From assembly GCF_020026305.1 (NCBI RefSeq), contig NZ_CP075691.1:8363415-8427414 (forward strand): 64,000 bases of DNA, in the 5' to 3' direction. Origin of the DNA: Streptomyces sp. 135. GTDB taxonomy: Bacteria; Actinomycetota; Actinomycetes; Streptomycetales; Streptomycetaceae. A program made the translations under genes and the position numbers. Below, piece after piece: positions 33,680 to 41,815 of this stretch; position 1 is the stretch's first letter; every line of letters begins with the position of its first letter. The notes under the pieces were generated by a model that saw only the letters and a program-made list of their open reading frames with translations, made no database searches and was not told the origin of the DNA.

Positions 33680-35128
33680 TCAGTCCGTGCCGGACTCCAT
33701 CGCGGCGCGGTCCAGCATCGACTCTTCCTCCGTCGTCTCGCCGCGCGAGGCGATCGCCTGGGCGCCGCCCGCGTCCATGGCACCGATCAGACCCGTCGAA
33801 GCCGCCTGCGCGGCGCCGATGGGCGTCGGGTGGACCGTGCCGACGAGGCCGAGCTCCACGTACTGTTCGAGCCGCGAGCGCGAGTCGGCGATGTCGAGGT
33901 TGCGCATGGTGAGCTGGCCGATCCGGTCCACCGGGCCGAACGCCGAGTCCTCGGTCCGCTCCATCGAGAGCTTGTCCGGGTGGTAACTGAGCGCCGGGCC
34001 CCGGGTGTCGAGGACCGAGTAGTCCTCGCCGCGCCGCAGCCGCAGCGTCACCTCGCCGGTGATCGCCGCGCCGACCCAGCGCTGGAGCGACTCGCGCACC
34101 ATCAGCGCCTGCGGGTCCAGCCAGCGGCCTTCGTAGAGGAGCCGGCCGAGCCGCCGGCCCTCGTTGTGGTACGCGGCCACGGTGTCCTCGTTGTGGATCG
34201 CGTTGACCAGGCGTTCGTACGTGATGTGCAGGAGCGCCATGCCGGGCGCCTCGTAGATGCCGCGGCTCTTGGCCTCGATCACCCGGTTCTCGATCTGGTC
34301 GGACATGCCGAGGCCGTGCCGGCCGCCGATCGCGTTGGCCTCCATGACGAGGTCGACCGGGGAGGAGAACTCCTTGCCGTTGATCGTCACGGGACGGCCC
34401 TGGTCGAAGCCGACCGTCACGTCCTCGGTGTCGATCTCCACCGCCGGGTCCCAGAACCGCACGCCCATGATGGGGTCGACGGTCTCGATGCCGGTGTCGA
34501 GGTGCTCGAGTGTCTTCGCCTCGTGGGTGGCGCCCCAGATGTTGGCGTCCGTCGAGTACGCCTTCTCCGTCGAGTCCCGGTAGGGCAGCCCGTGGGCGAG
34601 CAGCCACTCGGACATCTCCTTGCGGCCGCCGAGCTCCGTGACGAAGTCCGCGTCCAGCCAGGGCTTGTAGATCCGCAGGTGCGGGTTGGCGAGGAGGCCG
34701 TAGCGGTAGAACCGCTCGATGTCGTTGCCCTTGAAGGTCGAGCCGTCGCCCCAGATCTGCACGCCGTCCTCGAGCATCGCCCGCACCAGGAGGGTGCCGG
34801 TCACGGCACGCCCCAGCGGCGTGGTGTTGAAGTACGGACGGCCGCCCGACTTGATGTGGAACGCGCCGCAGGCCAGCGCCGCGAGCCCTTCCTCGACCAG
34901 CGCGGCACGACAGTCGACGAGACGGGTGATCTCGGCGCCGTACGCGGAGGCACGGCCGGGCACGGACGCGATGTCGGGCTCGTCGTACTGGCCGATGTCG
35001 GCGGTGTACGTGCAGGGAACGGCGCCCTTGTCGCGCATCCAGGCGACGGCGACAGAGGTGTCGAGACCGCCGGAGAAGGCAATGCCGACGCGCTCGCCGG
35101 TGGGGAGGGAGGTGAGGACCTTGGACAT
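33680..35128 (-). CDS. argG: Argininosuccinate synthase
   Basis: The 482-residue enzyme joins citrulline and aspartate in arginine synthesis, using ATP. The PP-loop is FSGGLDTS at residues 18-25; other family stretches are YTADIGQYDEP, IWGDGSTFKGNDIERFYRYG and STDANIWGATHEAKTLEHL. The length puts it in the long (E. coli-like) argG class, as for the stand-alone argG of S. coelicolor. No other arg gene is nearby. The start at 35128 is preferred over 35143 because a CATACT -10 box lies six bases before it and there is no ribosome site, pointing to a leaderless message. Confidence 0.95.
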   Translation of the reverse strand: MSKVLTSLPTGERVGIAFSGGLDTSVAVAWMRDKGAVPCTYTADIGQYDEPDIASVPGRASAYGAEITRLVDCRAALVEEGLAALACGAFHIKSGGRPYFNTTPLGRAVTGTLLVRAMLEDGVQIWGDGSTFKGNDIERFYRYGLLANPHLRIYKPWLDADFVTELGGRKEMSEWLLAHGLPYRDSTEKAYSTDANIWGATHEAKTLEHLDTGIETVDPIMGVRFWDPAVEIDTEDVTVGFDQGRPVTINGKEFSSPVDLVMEANAIGGRHGLGMSDQIENRVIEAKSRGIYEAPGMALLHITYERLVNAIHNEDTVAAYHNEGRRLGRLLYEGRWLDPQALMVRESLQRWVGAAITGEVTLRLRRGEDYSVLDTRGPALSYHPDKLSMERTEDSAFGPVDRIGQLTMRNLDIADSRSRLEQYVELGLVGTVHPTPIGAAQAASTGLIGAMDAGGAQAIASRGETTEEESMLDRAAMESGTD

Positions 35129-35134
35129 AGGAAG

Positions 35135-35163
35135 AGTATGCATGTTGATGCATGACCATGCAA
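35135..35163 (-). promoter_or_regulatory. argG promoter overlapped by an ARG box
   Basis: On the reverse strand TTGCAT (complement of 35158-35163), 17 bases, CATACT (complement of 35135-35140). The same stretch holds repeated TGCAT elements (TATGCATG, TGATGCATG, CATGCAA), which match the Streptomyces ARG box bound by ArgR/AhrC. Arginine-dependent repression would block the polymerase directly. Confidence 0.8.
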
Positions 35164-35329
35164 GCTGCTCCTCCCGCCCACCCTCTGGCTGGTCACCGTA
35201 TGCCGCCGGGCGGCTACCTCTTGATCTCCGTACGGCAGCACGTCGTCCGCTGTTCGCCTCGAGGTCACCCGCCGTCGTTGCCGATCGACGATCATCTGAG
35301 ATCCGATCGCGGTATCCGAGGGGTCAACG

Positions 35330-36478
35330 TTGCAACGCCCACGTCCAGGACGTACGTATCAAGGCAGTAGAACGCTCGCGGCGGCCTCCCTGGCGGCCGT
35401 GCTGTCGCTGGCCCTGGCGGGATGCGGGTTCGCGGGTCTCGGGGAGAGGGAGGGGGGCGGTGCCGCCTCCGCCGCGCCCGCCGTCCTCGCGGGGATCGAC
35501 TGCGCGAAGAGCGGCAAGGTCCCCGGCACGGGATCGAGCGCCCAGCAGAACGCGATGAAGTACTGGATCAAGCAGTACGAACGCGCCTGCCCCGGCGTGC
35601 GGATCGCGTACAACCCGATCGGTTCCGGGGCCGGCGGCGCCCAGTTCCTGCGGGGCGCCACCGCGTTCGGCGGCTCCGACGGCGCGTTGAAGCCCGACGA
35701 GGTCGCCCTGTCCGAGAACGTCTGCCGGGGTGGCCGGGCCATCGACCTGCCCATGGTCGGCGGACCCATCGCGATCGGGTACGACCTGCCCGGCGTCGAC
35801 GACCTGGTCCTCGACGCCCCGACCCTCGCCAAGATCTTCGACCGGCGGATCACCTCCTGGGACGACCCGGAGATCCAGCGCCTCAACCCCGGCGCCGAAC
35901 TGCCCTCCATGCCGGTCCGCCCCGTCCACCGCTCCGACGACTCGGGCACCACGCAGAACTTCCAGGCGTACCTCGCGGGCGCGGCTCCCGAGGTCTGGCA
36001 GCACCCGGTGGGCAAGGCCTGGCAGGGCAGGGGCGGCGCGTCCGCGAGCGGGTCCAGCGGTGTCGCCTCGCAGGTCACCTCCGGCTTCGGCGCGATCGGC
36101 TACTTCGAACTGTCCTTCGCACGGGCCCGGCACATTAAGACCGTCAGCATCGACACGGGCGCGTCGGCCCCGGTCGAGCCGACGCCCGCGACGGCCTCCG
36201 CCGGCATCGCGGCGGCGCGGGTCGTGGGCCGGGGCAAGGACATGACGCTGAAGTTCCGCTACGGCGCATCGACGCCGGGCGCGTACCCGATCGTCCAGGT
36301 CACCTACGAGATCGTGTGCGACAAGGGGAACCAGAAGGCGACCCTGCCCGCCCTGAAGTCGTTCCTGACCTACACCGCGAGCGAGGCGGGCCAGAAGCCG
36401 CTGTCCCGCCTGAACTACGCACCGCTGCCGGAATCCGTCGCCGGCCAGGTGCGCGAGGTGATCCGCACGCTGTCCTGA
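35330..36478 (+). CDS. PstS-like phosphate-binding lipoprotein (orphan)
   Basis: The 382-residue protein has a lipoprotein signal (SLAAVLSLALAGCGF, lipobox LAGC, Cys at residue 32). Phosphate-binding motifs are visible: TGSSAQQNAMKYW, NPIGSGAG, FGGSDGAL and HRSDDSGTTQNF. A TTG start is used, with GAGGGG six bases upstream. No pstC, pstA or pstB follows, so it works with a transporter encoded elsewhere or has another surface role. The intergenic stretch 35164-35329 shows no PHO box that I can identify. Confidence 0.85.
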   Translation: MQRPRPGRTYQGSRTLAAASLAAVLSLALAGCGFAGLGEREGGGAASAAPAVLAGIDCAKSGKVPGTGSSAQQNAMKYWIKQYERACPGVRIAYNPIGSGAGGAQFLRGATAFGGSDGALKPDEVALSENVCRGGRAIDLPMVGGPIAIGYDLPGVDDLVLDAPTLAKIFDRRITSWDDPEIQRLNPGAELPSMPVRPVHRSDDSGTTQNFQAYLAGAAPEVWQHPVGKAWQGRGGASASGSSGVASQVTSGFGAIGYFELSFARARHIKTVSIDTGASAPVEPTPATASAGIAAARVVGRGKDMTLKFRYGASTPGAYPIVQVTYEIVCDKGNQKATLPALKSFLTYTASEAGQKPLSRLNYAPLPESVAGQVREVIRTLS

Positions 36479-36504
36479 CCGGCGCCGGACGCGCTTGGCC
36501 CGCC

Positions 36505-36535
36505 GTCCGCCGCCGTCCCCTGCGCGGCGGCGGAC
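36505..36535. terminator. Bidirectional terminator hairpin
   Basis: Perfect 11-base arms, GTCCGCCGCCG (36505-36515) and CGGCGGCGGAC (36525-36535), with a 9-base loop between the convergent PstS-like and ferredoxin genes. Confidence 0.8.
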
Positions 36536-36548
36536 GACGTCTCGCCCC

Positions 36549-36752
36549 CTAGCGGTTTTCGGCCACCGTGACCGCCCCGGACGGACACAGCTCGGCGGCT
36601 TCTCTGGCGGCCTCGCGCCGCTCGCGCGGTCCCGGTGCGGCGTCGAGGAGCAGCACCCTGCCGTCCTCGGCGTCCTGGTCGAAGACCTCGGGGGCGGTCA
36701 GCGCGCACATGCCGGCGCTCAGGCAGCGTTCGCGGTCGACTCGGAGCTCCAC
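36549..36752 (-). CDS. P450-associated ferredoxin
   Basis: The 67-residue protein VELRVDRERCLSAGMCALTAPEVF...ELCPSGAVTV has the C-x5-C ... C-P pattern of single-cluster [3Fe-4S]/[4Fe-4S] ferredoxins that serve bacterial P450s: CLSAGMC has Ala/Gly where a fourth ligand would be, so a [3Fe-4S] cluster is likely. The GTG start is five bases after the P450 stop, with its GGAGG site inside the P450 end. The pair parallels suaC-suaB of S. griseolus. Confidence 0.9.
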   Translation of the reverse strand: MELRVDRERCLSAGMCALTAPEVFDQDAEDGRVLLLDAAPGPRERREAAREAAELCPSGAVTVAENR

Positions 36753-36757
36753 CGGGC

Positions 36758-37966
36758 CTACGCCTCCTTCCAGGTGACGGGCAGTTCGTGCACCCCGAAG
36801 ATGTTCATGCCGGTCCGCAGCGGAATGTCCTCGGGCGCGGCGGCGAGCCGCAGCGTCGGGAAACGGGTGACCAGCGCGGGCAGCGCCACCCGCAGTTCGA
36901 TGCGGGCCAGTTGCTGGCCGAGGCACTGGTGGATGCCGTGGCCGAACCCCAGGTGGCCGGTGGCCTTGCGGCGCACGTCGAGGGTGTCCGGGTCGGGGAA
37001 GCGGGCCGGGTCGCGGTTGGCGGCCTCCATGGAGACGACGACCGTCTCGCCCGCCTTGACCGTCCGCCCGGCCACCTTGACGTCCTCCAGCGCGGTCCGC
37101 GCCCCCGTCTGCGCGATGGTCAGATACCGCATCAACTCCTCGACGGCCGACTCGGCGAGCCCCGGATCGTCCCGCAGGGCGGCGAACTGGTCCGGGTGGC
37201 TCAGCAGCGCGAAGGTGCCGTACGCGATCATGTTGGCGGTGGTGTCCAGGCCCGCGCCCAGCAGGAAGTTGCCGATCCCGGCGAGCTCCTCGTCGCTGAG
37301 GTCGGTGCCGGTGAGGTCGCCGAGCAGATCGTCGGTGGGCTCGGCCCGCTTGGCGAGGACCAGCTGGTGCAGATACTCCTGGCCGGCCGTCATGGCGGCC
37401 AGCAGCTCCGCCTCACCGGTGCCCTGCGTCATGAGGATCTCGGTCTGCTGCCGGAAGAACTCCCGGTCGGCGTACGGGACTCCGAGCAGCTCACAGATCA
37501 TCAGCGTCGGGATCGGCTGCGCGTACGCCTTCACCAGGTCGAGCGTCGGCCCGTGGCGCTCCATGGCGTCGAGGTGCTCGGCGCTGATCTGCTCGACGCG
37601 TTCGGTGAGCAGCCGCATGCGGCGCACGGTGAACTTGCCGGTGAGCAGCCGCCGGTAGCGGGTGTGTTCGGGGGCGTCGAGTCCGGTGAGGTCGCCGACC
37701 GGCGCGGGCCCGAGCTGCCCCGAGAACTCGGACTCGTAGGGCAGGTGCATGAGTTCGTAGCGCGAGCTGAAGCGGGGGTCGGCCAGGACCGAGCGGACCA
37801 CGGAGTGGCTGGTGGCCAGCCATCCGAGGTGTCCGTCGGGGAAGTGGAGCCGGGCGAGCGGCTGTTCCGCCCGCAGCCGCGCCAACTCCTCGGGCGGGTC
37901 GAAGGGGCAGCCCTCCCGGCGGGTGGTGGGCAGGCGTAACAGGGTTTTCGACGGATCGTGCAGCAT
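36758..37966 (-). CDS. Cytochrome P450, CYP105-like
   Basis: The 402-residue enzyme has the I-helix LGAGLDTTANM (the oxygen-activating acid/Thr pair), the K-helix ExxR in EELMR and the heme loop HLGFGHGIHQCLGQQLAR with Cys348. The wording around TGLDAPEHTRYRRLLTGKFTVRRM and LLGVPYADREFFRQQTEIL is close to CYP105A1 of S. griseolus. CYP105s oxidise xenobiotics and natural products with broad scope. Start chosen for GGAGGA upstream. It is coupled to the ferredoxin gene; no reductase gene is adjacent. Confidence 0.93.
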   Translation of the reverse strand: MLHDPSKTLLRLPTTRREGCPFDPPEELARLRAEQPLARLHFPDGHLGWLATSHSVVRSVLADPRFSSRYELMHLPYESEFSGQLGPAPVGDLTGLDAPEHTRYRRLLTGKFTVRRMRLLTERVEQISAEHLDAMERHGPTLDLVKAYAQPIPTLMICELLGVPYADREFFRQQTEILMTQGTGEAELLAAMTAGQEYLHQLVLAKRAEPTDDLLGDLTGTDLSDEELAGIGNFLLGAGLDTTANMIAYGTFALLSHPDQFAALRDDPGLAESAVEELMRYLTIAQTGARTALEDVKVAGRTVKAGETVVVSMEAANRDPARFPDPDTLDVRRKATGHLGFGHGIHQCLGQQLARIELRVALPALVTRFPTLRLAAAPEDIPLRTGMNIFGVHELPVTWKEA

Positions 37967-38028
37967 GGCGGTTCCTCCGGTGCAGGAAGCGTTGTGCCGC
38001 CAGCATGGCACATGAGTGACACCATTGC

Positions 38029-38043
38029 GAGCCACTATGGCTC
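38029..38043. promoter_or_regulatory. Candidate operator between the P450 and PepSY genes
   Basis: GAGCC-ACTAT-GGCTC is a perfect 5-base-arm dyad in the 247-base divergent region, enclosed by outer GTGACAC (38017-38023) and GTCAC elements. No regulator gene lies next to it. Apart from this I see no feature in 37967-38213. Confidence 0.35.
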
Positions 38044-38213
38044 AGTGTGGCGTCACGTGGCTTCCCCGCTTCCGGCCAGGCGGCCGGAGTCCCCCTGGGC
38101 GGCCGTGGCGCAGGTCACAGGAGGCGGCGGGAACTCGGCCGGGGCGCGGACCGACTCCTGGACCGGTCCGGTCGCAGCCGGGCCACGGTCCATAGATCCT
38201 GGGAGCACGCCTC

Positions 38214-39698
38214 ATGCCCGCCGAACCCACCGTCCTCGCCGAAGACGACGGACGGCAGCCAGCCGAGCCTTCGAAGCCGCCCCACGCCTCGGGGGCCCGG
38301 CCCGCCGCCAAGCGGTCCGGCTGGGCGTCGCTGCGTCCGCTGGTCCTGCGGCTGCACTTCTACGCCGGGCTGCTCATCGCGCCGTTCCTCCTGGTCGCGG
38401 CCGTGACGGGCCTTCTGTACGCGGGCTCGTACCAAGTCGAGAAGTACGTGTACGCCGATGAACTCCGCGTGCCGATAGCGGCCGGCAAGAGCGAACTGCC
38501 CCTGAGCCGGCAGGTGGCCGCGGCCCGCGAGGCGCACCCGGAGGGGATGATCAGCGCGATCCGGCCCGCGCCGGAGGAGGGCGCCACCACACGGGTCCTG
38601 CTGTCCGAGGTGCCGGGCGTCGACCCCGACCGCACGCTGGCCGTCTTCGTGAACCCGTACACGGCGGAGGTGCGCGGTGCCCTGGAGCAGTACGGGGCGT
38701 CCGGCGCGCTGCCGCTGCGCACCTGGATCGACGGGCTCCACCGCGATCTGCACCTCGGCGAGCCCGGCCGCCTCTACAGCGAACTCGCGGCCAGCTGGCT
38801 CTGGGTGATCGCGGGCGGCGGCCTCGTCCTGTGGTTCGGGCGCCGCAGGTCGCAGCGGAAGCGGCGGAACACGACGGGCCGGGGCCGCACGCTGTCCCTG
38901 CACGGCGCGGTGGGGGTCTGGACGGCGGTCGGGCTGTTCTTCCTCTCCGCGACGGGGCTGACCTGGTCGACGTACGCCGGCCAGAGCGTCGCCGACCTGC
39001 GGGAGGCCCTCGGCCAGACGACGCCCGCGGTGACGGCGAGCGTCGAGCCGGGAGCGGAGCCGGGGGCGGACGGCGCGGGCGAGCACTCCGAGCACGGCGG
39101 CGCGAGCGGTTCGGGTGCCTCGGCGGGCGCCGGGAGCGGGCGGGAGGCGGCCGACGTGGGTCTCGACGCGGTCCTGAAGTCCGCGCGCGGCCAAGGGCTT
39201 TCGGACCCGGTGGAGATCGTCCCGCCCGCCGACGAGGCGTCGGCGTACGTCGTCAAGCAGGTCCAGCGCAGCTGGCCCGAGAAGCAGGACTCGGTCGCGG
39301 TGGACCCGGCGAACGGGGAGGTGACCGAAGTCCTGCGGTTCGACGACTACCCCGTGCTGGCGAAGCTGACGCGCTGGGGCATCGACGCGCACGCCGGTTC
39401 GCTGTTCGGCGTCGCCAACCAGATCGCGCTCGCCGCGCTCGCCCTCGGCCTGATCCTGCTGATCGTATGGGGCTACCGCATGTGGTGGCAGCGCGGCCGG
39501 GGGACCTCCTTCGGCCGGCCCATGGCACGCGGCGCCTGGCGGGACGTACCGGCGTACCTCCTGGTCCCGCTGATGGTGGCGGTCGCGGTCCTCGGCTACT
39601 TCGTGCCGCTGCTGGGCATTCCGCTGGCGGTGTTCCTCGCCGTGGACGTCGTGCTGGGGGAGATCGCGTACCGGCGGGGGAGGCGTACGTACGCCTGA
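38214..39698 (+). CDS. PepSY-associated transmembrane protein
   Basis: The 494-residue protein has four clear membrane segments: LHFYAGLLIAPFLLVAAVTGLLYAG (the typical PepSY_TM start), ASWLWVIAGGGLVLWF, HGAVGVWTAVGLFFLSATGLTW and the C-terminal pair around IALAALALGLILLIVWG and LVPLMVAVAVLGYFVPLLG. PepSY-like regions lie outside the membrane. A Gly/Ala/Ser/Glu-rich loop (residues about 280-315) with His residues is in the second external part. Family members occur with metal and heme uptake or reductase systems. The next gene encodes a Cys-rich, metal-binding-type protein, which suggests a metal link. Confidence 0.85.
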   Translation: MPAEPTVLAEDDGRQPAEPSKPPHASGARPAAKRSGWASLRPLVLRLHFYAGLLIAPFLLVAAVTGLLYAGSYQVEKYVYADELRVPIAAGKSELPLSRQVAAAREAHPEGMISAIRPAPEEGATTRVLLSEVPGVDPDRTLAVFVNPYTAEVRGALEQYGASGALPLRTWIDGLHRDLHLGEPGRLYSELAASWLWVIAGGGLVLWFGRRRSQRKRRNTTGRGRTLSLHGAVGVWTAVGLFFLSATGLTWSTYAGQSVADLREALGQTTPAVTASVEPGAEPGADGAGEHSEHGGASGSGASAGAGSGREAADVGLDAVLKSARGQGLSDPVEIVPPADEASAYVVKQVQRSWPEKQDSVAVDPANGEVTEVLRFDDYPVLAKLTRWGIDAHAGSLFGVANQIALAALALGLILLIVWGYRMWWQRGRGTSFGRPMARGAWRDVPAYLLVPLMVAVAVLGYFVPLLGIPLAVFLAVDVVLGEIAYRRGRRTYA

Positions 39699-39792
39699 GG
39701 GCGCCGGGTCGCCCGGTTCCGCGCGGTCCCGCCGCAATGAGGTTCCGCTCCATGGGTGTGACCGGCTCCGTAGCGGGCACTCGAAAGGTTGG

Positions 39793-39824
39793 GCCCCGCC
39801 GTGTCTCCCCCGTCGCGGCGGGGC
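39793..39824. terminator. Terminator after the PepSY gene
   Basis: GCCCCGCCG (39793-39801) and CGGCGGGGC (39816-39824) form a 9-bp perfect stem with a 14-base loop, about 95 bases past the stop codon. Confidence 0.7.
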
Positions 39825-39948
39825 TCCCTCATGCCGCGGAGCGACGGGCAGGTGGGCGTCCGCGTCCGGAACGGGCTGGCGAACGGCTTGGCTCGGGTTT
39901 GACCCGCAGGGCCCCGGCTACTCGTTCGGGGTCGAAGGGAGAGGTCCC

Positions 39949-40434
39949 GTGACAGGCACGACATCCTCACCGGCCTCGCCGCAGGCCGCGCACCCCGCCA
40001 CCGCCCCCGGACCCGACTCCGCGCCGACGGAACAACCTCGGGCTCCCGTGCCCGCGAGCGAGCGGCGGGAGCTCGGTCGCCACGAACTCGTCCGGTATCT
40101 GGAGGACCGCTTCGCCTGCGCGCAGGCCTGCGAGGACTGCGTACGCGCGTGTGCGCGGCGGCACGGCCCGCCAGGACCGGGCGACGCACCCCGTCTCGAC
40201 ACCGCCTGCGCCGACGTGTGCGACGCGACCGCGCGGCTCCTCGCCGACCAGGTCGACCAGGTCGACCAGGACGAGCAGGACGAGCAACGGGTCCGTGCGC
40301 AGGTCGAATGGTGCCGCGCCATCTGTCTCCAGTGCGCCGCCCTCTGCGACCCCCTCCCCGGCTCGGCCGCCTGCGCGGAGGCGTGCCGACGCTGCGCGAA
40401 GGCCTGCGACGCCTTCCTCACGACCCTGGGCTGA
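39949..40434 (+). CDS. DUF326 / Csp-like Cys-rich four-helix protein
   Basis: The 161-residue protein has a 35-residue Pro/Ala-rich leader followed by four predicted helices packed with 14 Cys: FACAQACEDCVRAC, TACADVCDA, WCRAICLQCAALCD and AACAEACRRCAKACDAF. CxxxC and CxxC spacing on helices is the arrangement of copper-storage proteins (Csp) and of the older DUF326 'ferredoxin-like' group, so cytosolic Cu(I) storage is likely. The leader has no clear signal peptide. A GTG start has AAGGGAGAGG upstream. A 9-base repeat encodes the acidic loop DQVDQVDQDEQDEQ. Confidence 0.82.
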   Translation: MTGTTSSPASPQAAHPATAPGPDSAPTEQPRAPVPASERRELGRHELVRYLEDRFACAQACEDCVRACARRHGPPGPGDAPRLDTACADVCDATARLLADQVDQVDQDEQDEQRVRAQVEWCRAICLQCAALCDPLPGSAACAEACRRCAKACDAFLTTLG

Positions 40435-40470
40435 CTCGGCAGGTGCCCTGCCCGCCCCGCGTCACCGGCA

Positions 40471-40499
40471 TTCCCTATTTCTGGAACGCGTTCTACTGT
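40471..40499 (+). promoter_or_regulatory. Promoter and KstR-like operator of the FadE gene
   Basis: TGGAACGCGTTCTA (40482-40495) fits the TnnAACnnGTTnnA motif of the TetR-type repressor KstR, and contains the 10-base palindrome GAACGCGTTC. A weak promoter, TTCCCT (40471-40476) and TACTGT (40494-40499), spaced 17 bases, spans it. Confidence 0.55.
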
Positions 40500-40550
40500 G
40501 TGCGCCGTCAAGTCCGGGGCCGAGCGAGCCAGTGAGAGCCTGGAGGGGCC

Positions 40551-41738
40551 GTGCACCTCGAATACACGCCCGAGCAGCAGCAGTTGCGCACCGAGCTGCG
40601 TGCGTACTTCGCCGAACTGGTGCCGGACCACGTGCACGCGCGCTACGCCGACCCCGCCGCCCGGAAGCGGTTCTACCGTGAGACCGTCCGACGCCTGGGC
40701 GCGGACGGCTGGCTCGGCGTCGGCTGGCCCGAGGAGTACGGCGGGCGGGGGCTCTCGCCCATGGAGCAGTTCATCTTCTTCGACGAGGCCGCGCAGGCCG
40801 GCGTCCCCCTGCCCCTCATGGCCCTGAACACCGTCGGCCCCACGATCATGCAGTTCGGCACGGAGGAGCAGAAGAGCCGTTTCCTGCCGAAGATCCTCTC
40901 CGGGGAGCTCGACTTCGCCATCGGCTACAGCGAACCCGACGCGGGCACCGACCTCGCCGCGCTCAAGACCAGGGCGGTCAGGGAGGGCGACGAGTACGTC
41001 GTGAACGGGCAGAAGATCTGGACGACCAACGGCGACACCGCGGACTGGGTGTGGCTCGCCGTCCGCACCGCCACCCCCGAGGAAGGCGTCCCGCTCCACA
41101 AGGGCATCACGATGCTCCTGGTCCCCACCAGCGACCCGGGTTACTCCTGCACCGTCATCAACACCCTCGCCTCGCACGACACCACCGCGAGTTACTACGA
41201 GAACATCCGCGTCCCGGTCTCCCGCCGCGTCGGCGAGGAGAACAAGGGCTGGCGCCTGATCACCAACCAGCTCAACCACGAACGCGTCACCCTCGCCGCC
41301 CACGGCACCATGGCCATCCGCGCCCTGCACGACGTCCAGCGCTGGGCCATGGAAACCAAGCTCACCGACGGCCGCCGTGTCGTCGATCTCGCCTGGGTCC
41401 GCCGGTGCCTGGCGAAGACGCACACCCGGCTCGACGCGATGAAGCTCCTCAACTGGCAGATGGTGAACGCCGTCCAGGACGGCACACTCACCCCCCAGGA
41501 CGCCTCCGCCGTCAAGGTCTACGGCTCCGAGGCGCGCAGGGACGCGTACGCCTGGCTCATGGAGGTCGTCGGCGCGGCGGGCGCCCTGAAGGAAGGTTCG
41601 GCGGGCGCGGTCCTCCACGGCGAACTGGAACGCGGCTACCGCTCCGCGGTCATCTTCACCTTCGGCGGCGGCAACAACGAGATCCAGCGCGAGATCATCT
41701 CGTGGATCGGCCTGGGAATGCCGAGGGTCCGCCGCTGA
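40551..41738 (+). CDS. Acyl-CoA dehydrogenase (FadE type)
   Basis: The 395-residue enzyme has IGYSEPDAGTDLAALKTRAVREGDEYVVNGQKIWTTNGDTADWVWLAVRT (FAD and substrate loops) and an N-terminus MHLEYTPEQQQLRTELRAYFAELVPD. The closest family picture is the FadE26/28-like actinobacterial subunits used on steroid side chains and other bulky acyl-CoAs. The typical catalytic Glu near the C-terminus is not obvious, as in subunits that need a partner. No partner gene is adjacent. The GTG start has GGAGGGG four bases upstream. The KstR-like site supports a lipid/steroid role. Confidence 0.88.
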   Translation: MHLEYTPEQQQLRTELRAYFAELVPDHVHARYADPAARKRFYRETVRRLGADGWLGVGWPEEYGGRGLSPMEQFIFFDEAAQAGVPLPLMALNTVGPTIMQFGTEEQKSRFLPKILSGELDFAIGYSEPDAGTDLAALKTRAVREGDEYVVNGQKIWTTNGDTADWVWLAVRTATPEEGVPLHKGITMLLVPTSDPGYSCTVINTLASHDTTASYYENIRVPVSRRVGEENKGWRLITNQLNHERVTLAAHGTMAIRALHDVQRWAMETKLTDGRRVVDLAWVRRCLAKTHTRLDAMKLLNWQMVNAVQDGTLTPQDASAVKVYGSEARRDAYAWLMEVVGAAGALKEGSAGAVLHGELERGYRSAVIFTFGGGNNEIQREIISWIGLGMPRVRR

Positions 41739-41772
41739 GCCGCCGCTGAGCCGCCGCTGAGCCGCCGCTGAT
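41729..41772. repeat. Four tandem 11-bp repeats at the end of the FadE gene
   Basis: Four copies of CCGCCGCTGAG (last base differs in the fourth) run head to tail. The first contains the FadE stop codon (41736-41738), so the gene's last codons have been copied into the spacer. It is probably slippage; it could vary between strains. Confidence 0.8.
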
Positions 41773-41815
41773 CCGGCGCGACGCCGGCCAGCCCCCCGTC
41801 CGCGTCGGTCGCCCC

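Noticed and set aside
33677..35155. Long open frame on the + strand opposite argG
   Set aside because: It is the antisense shadow of a conserved gene; high GC leaves such frames open, and its residues show no family pattern.
41729..41772. Short regular repeats as a possible CRISPR fragment
   Set aside because: Units are 11 bases with no spacers; simple tandem duplication.
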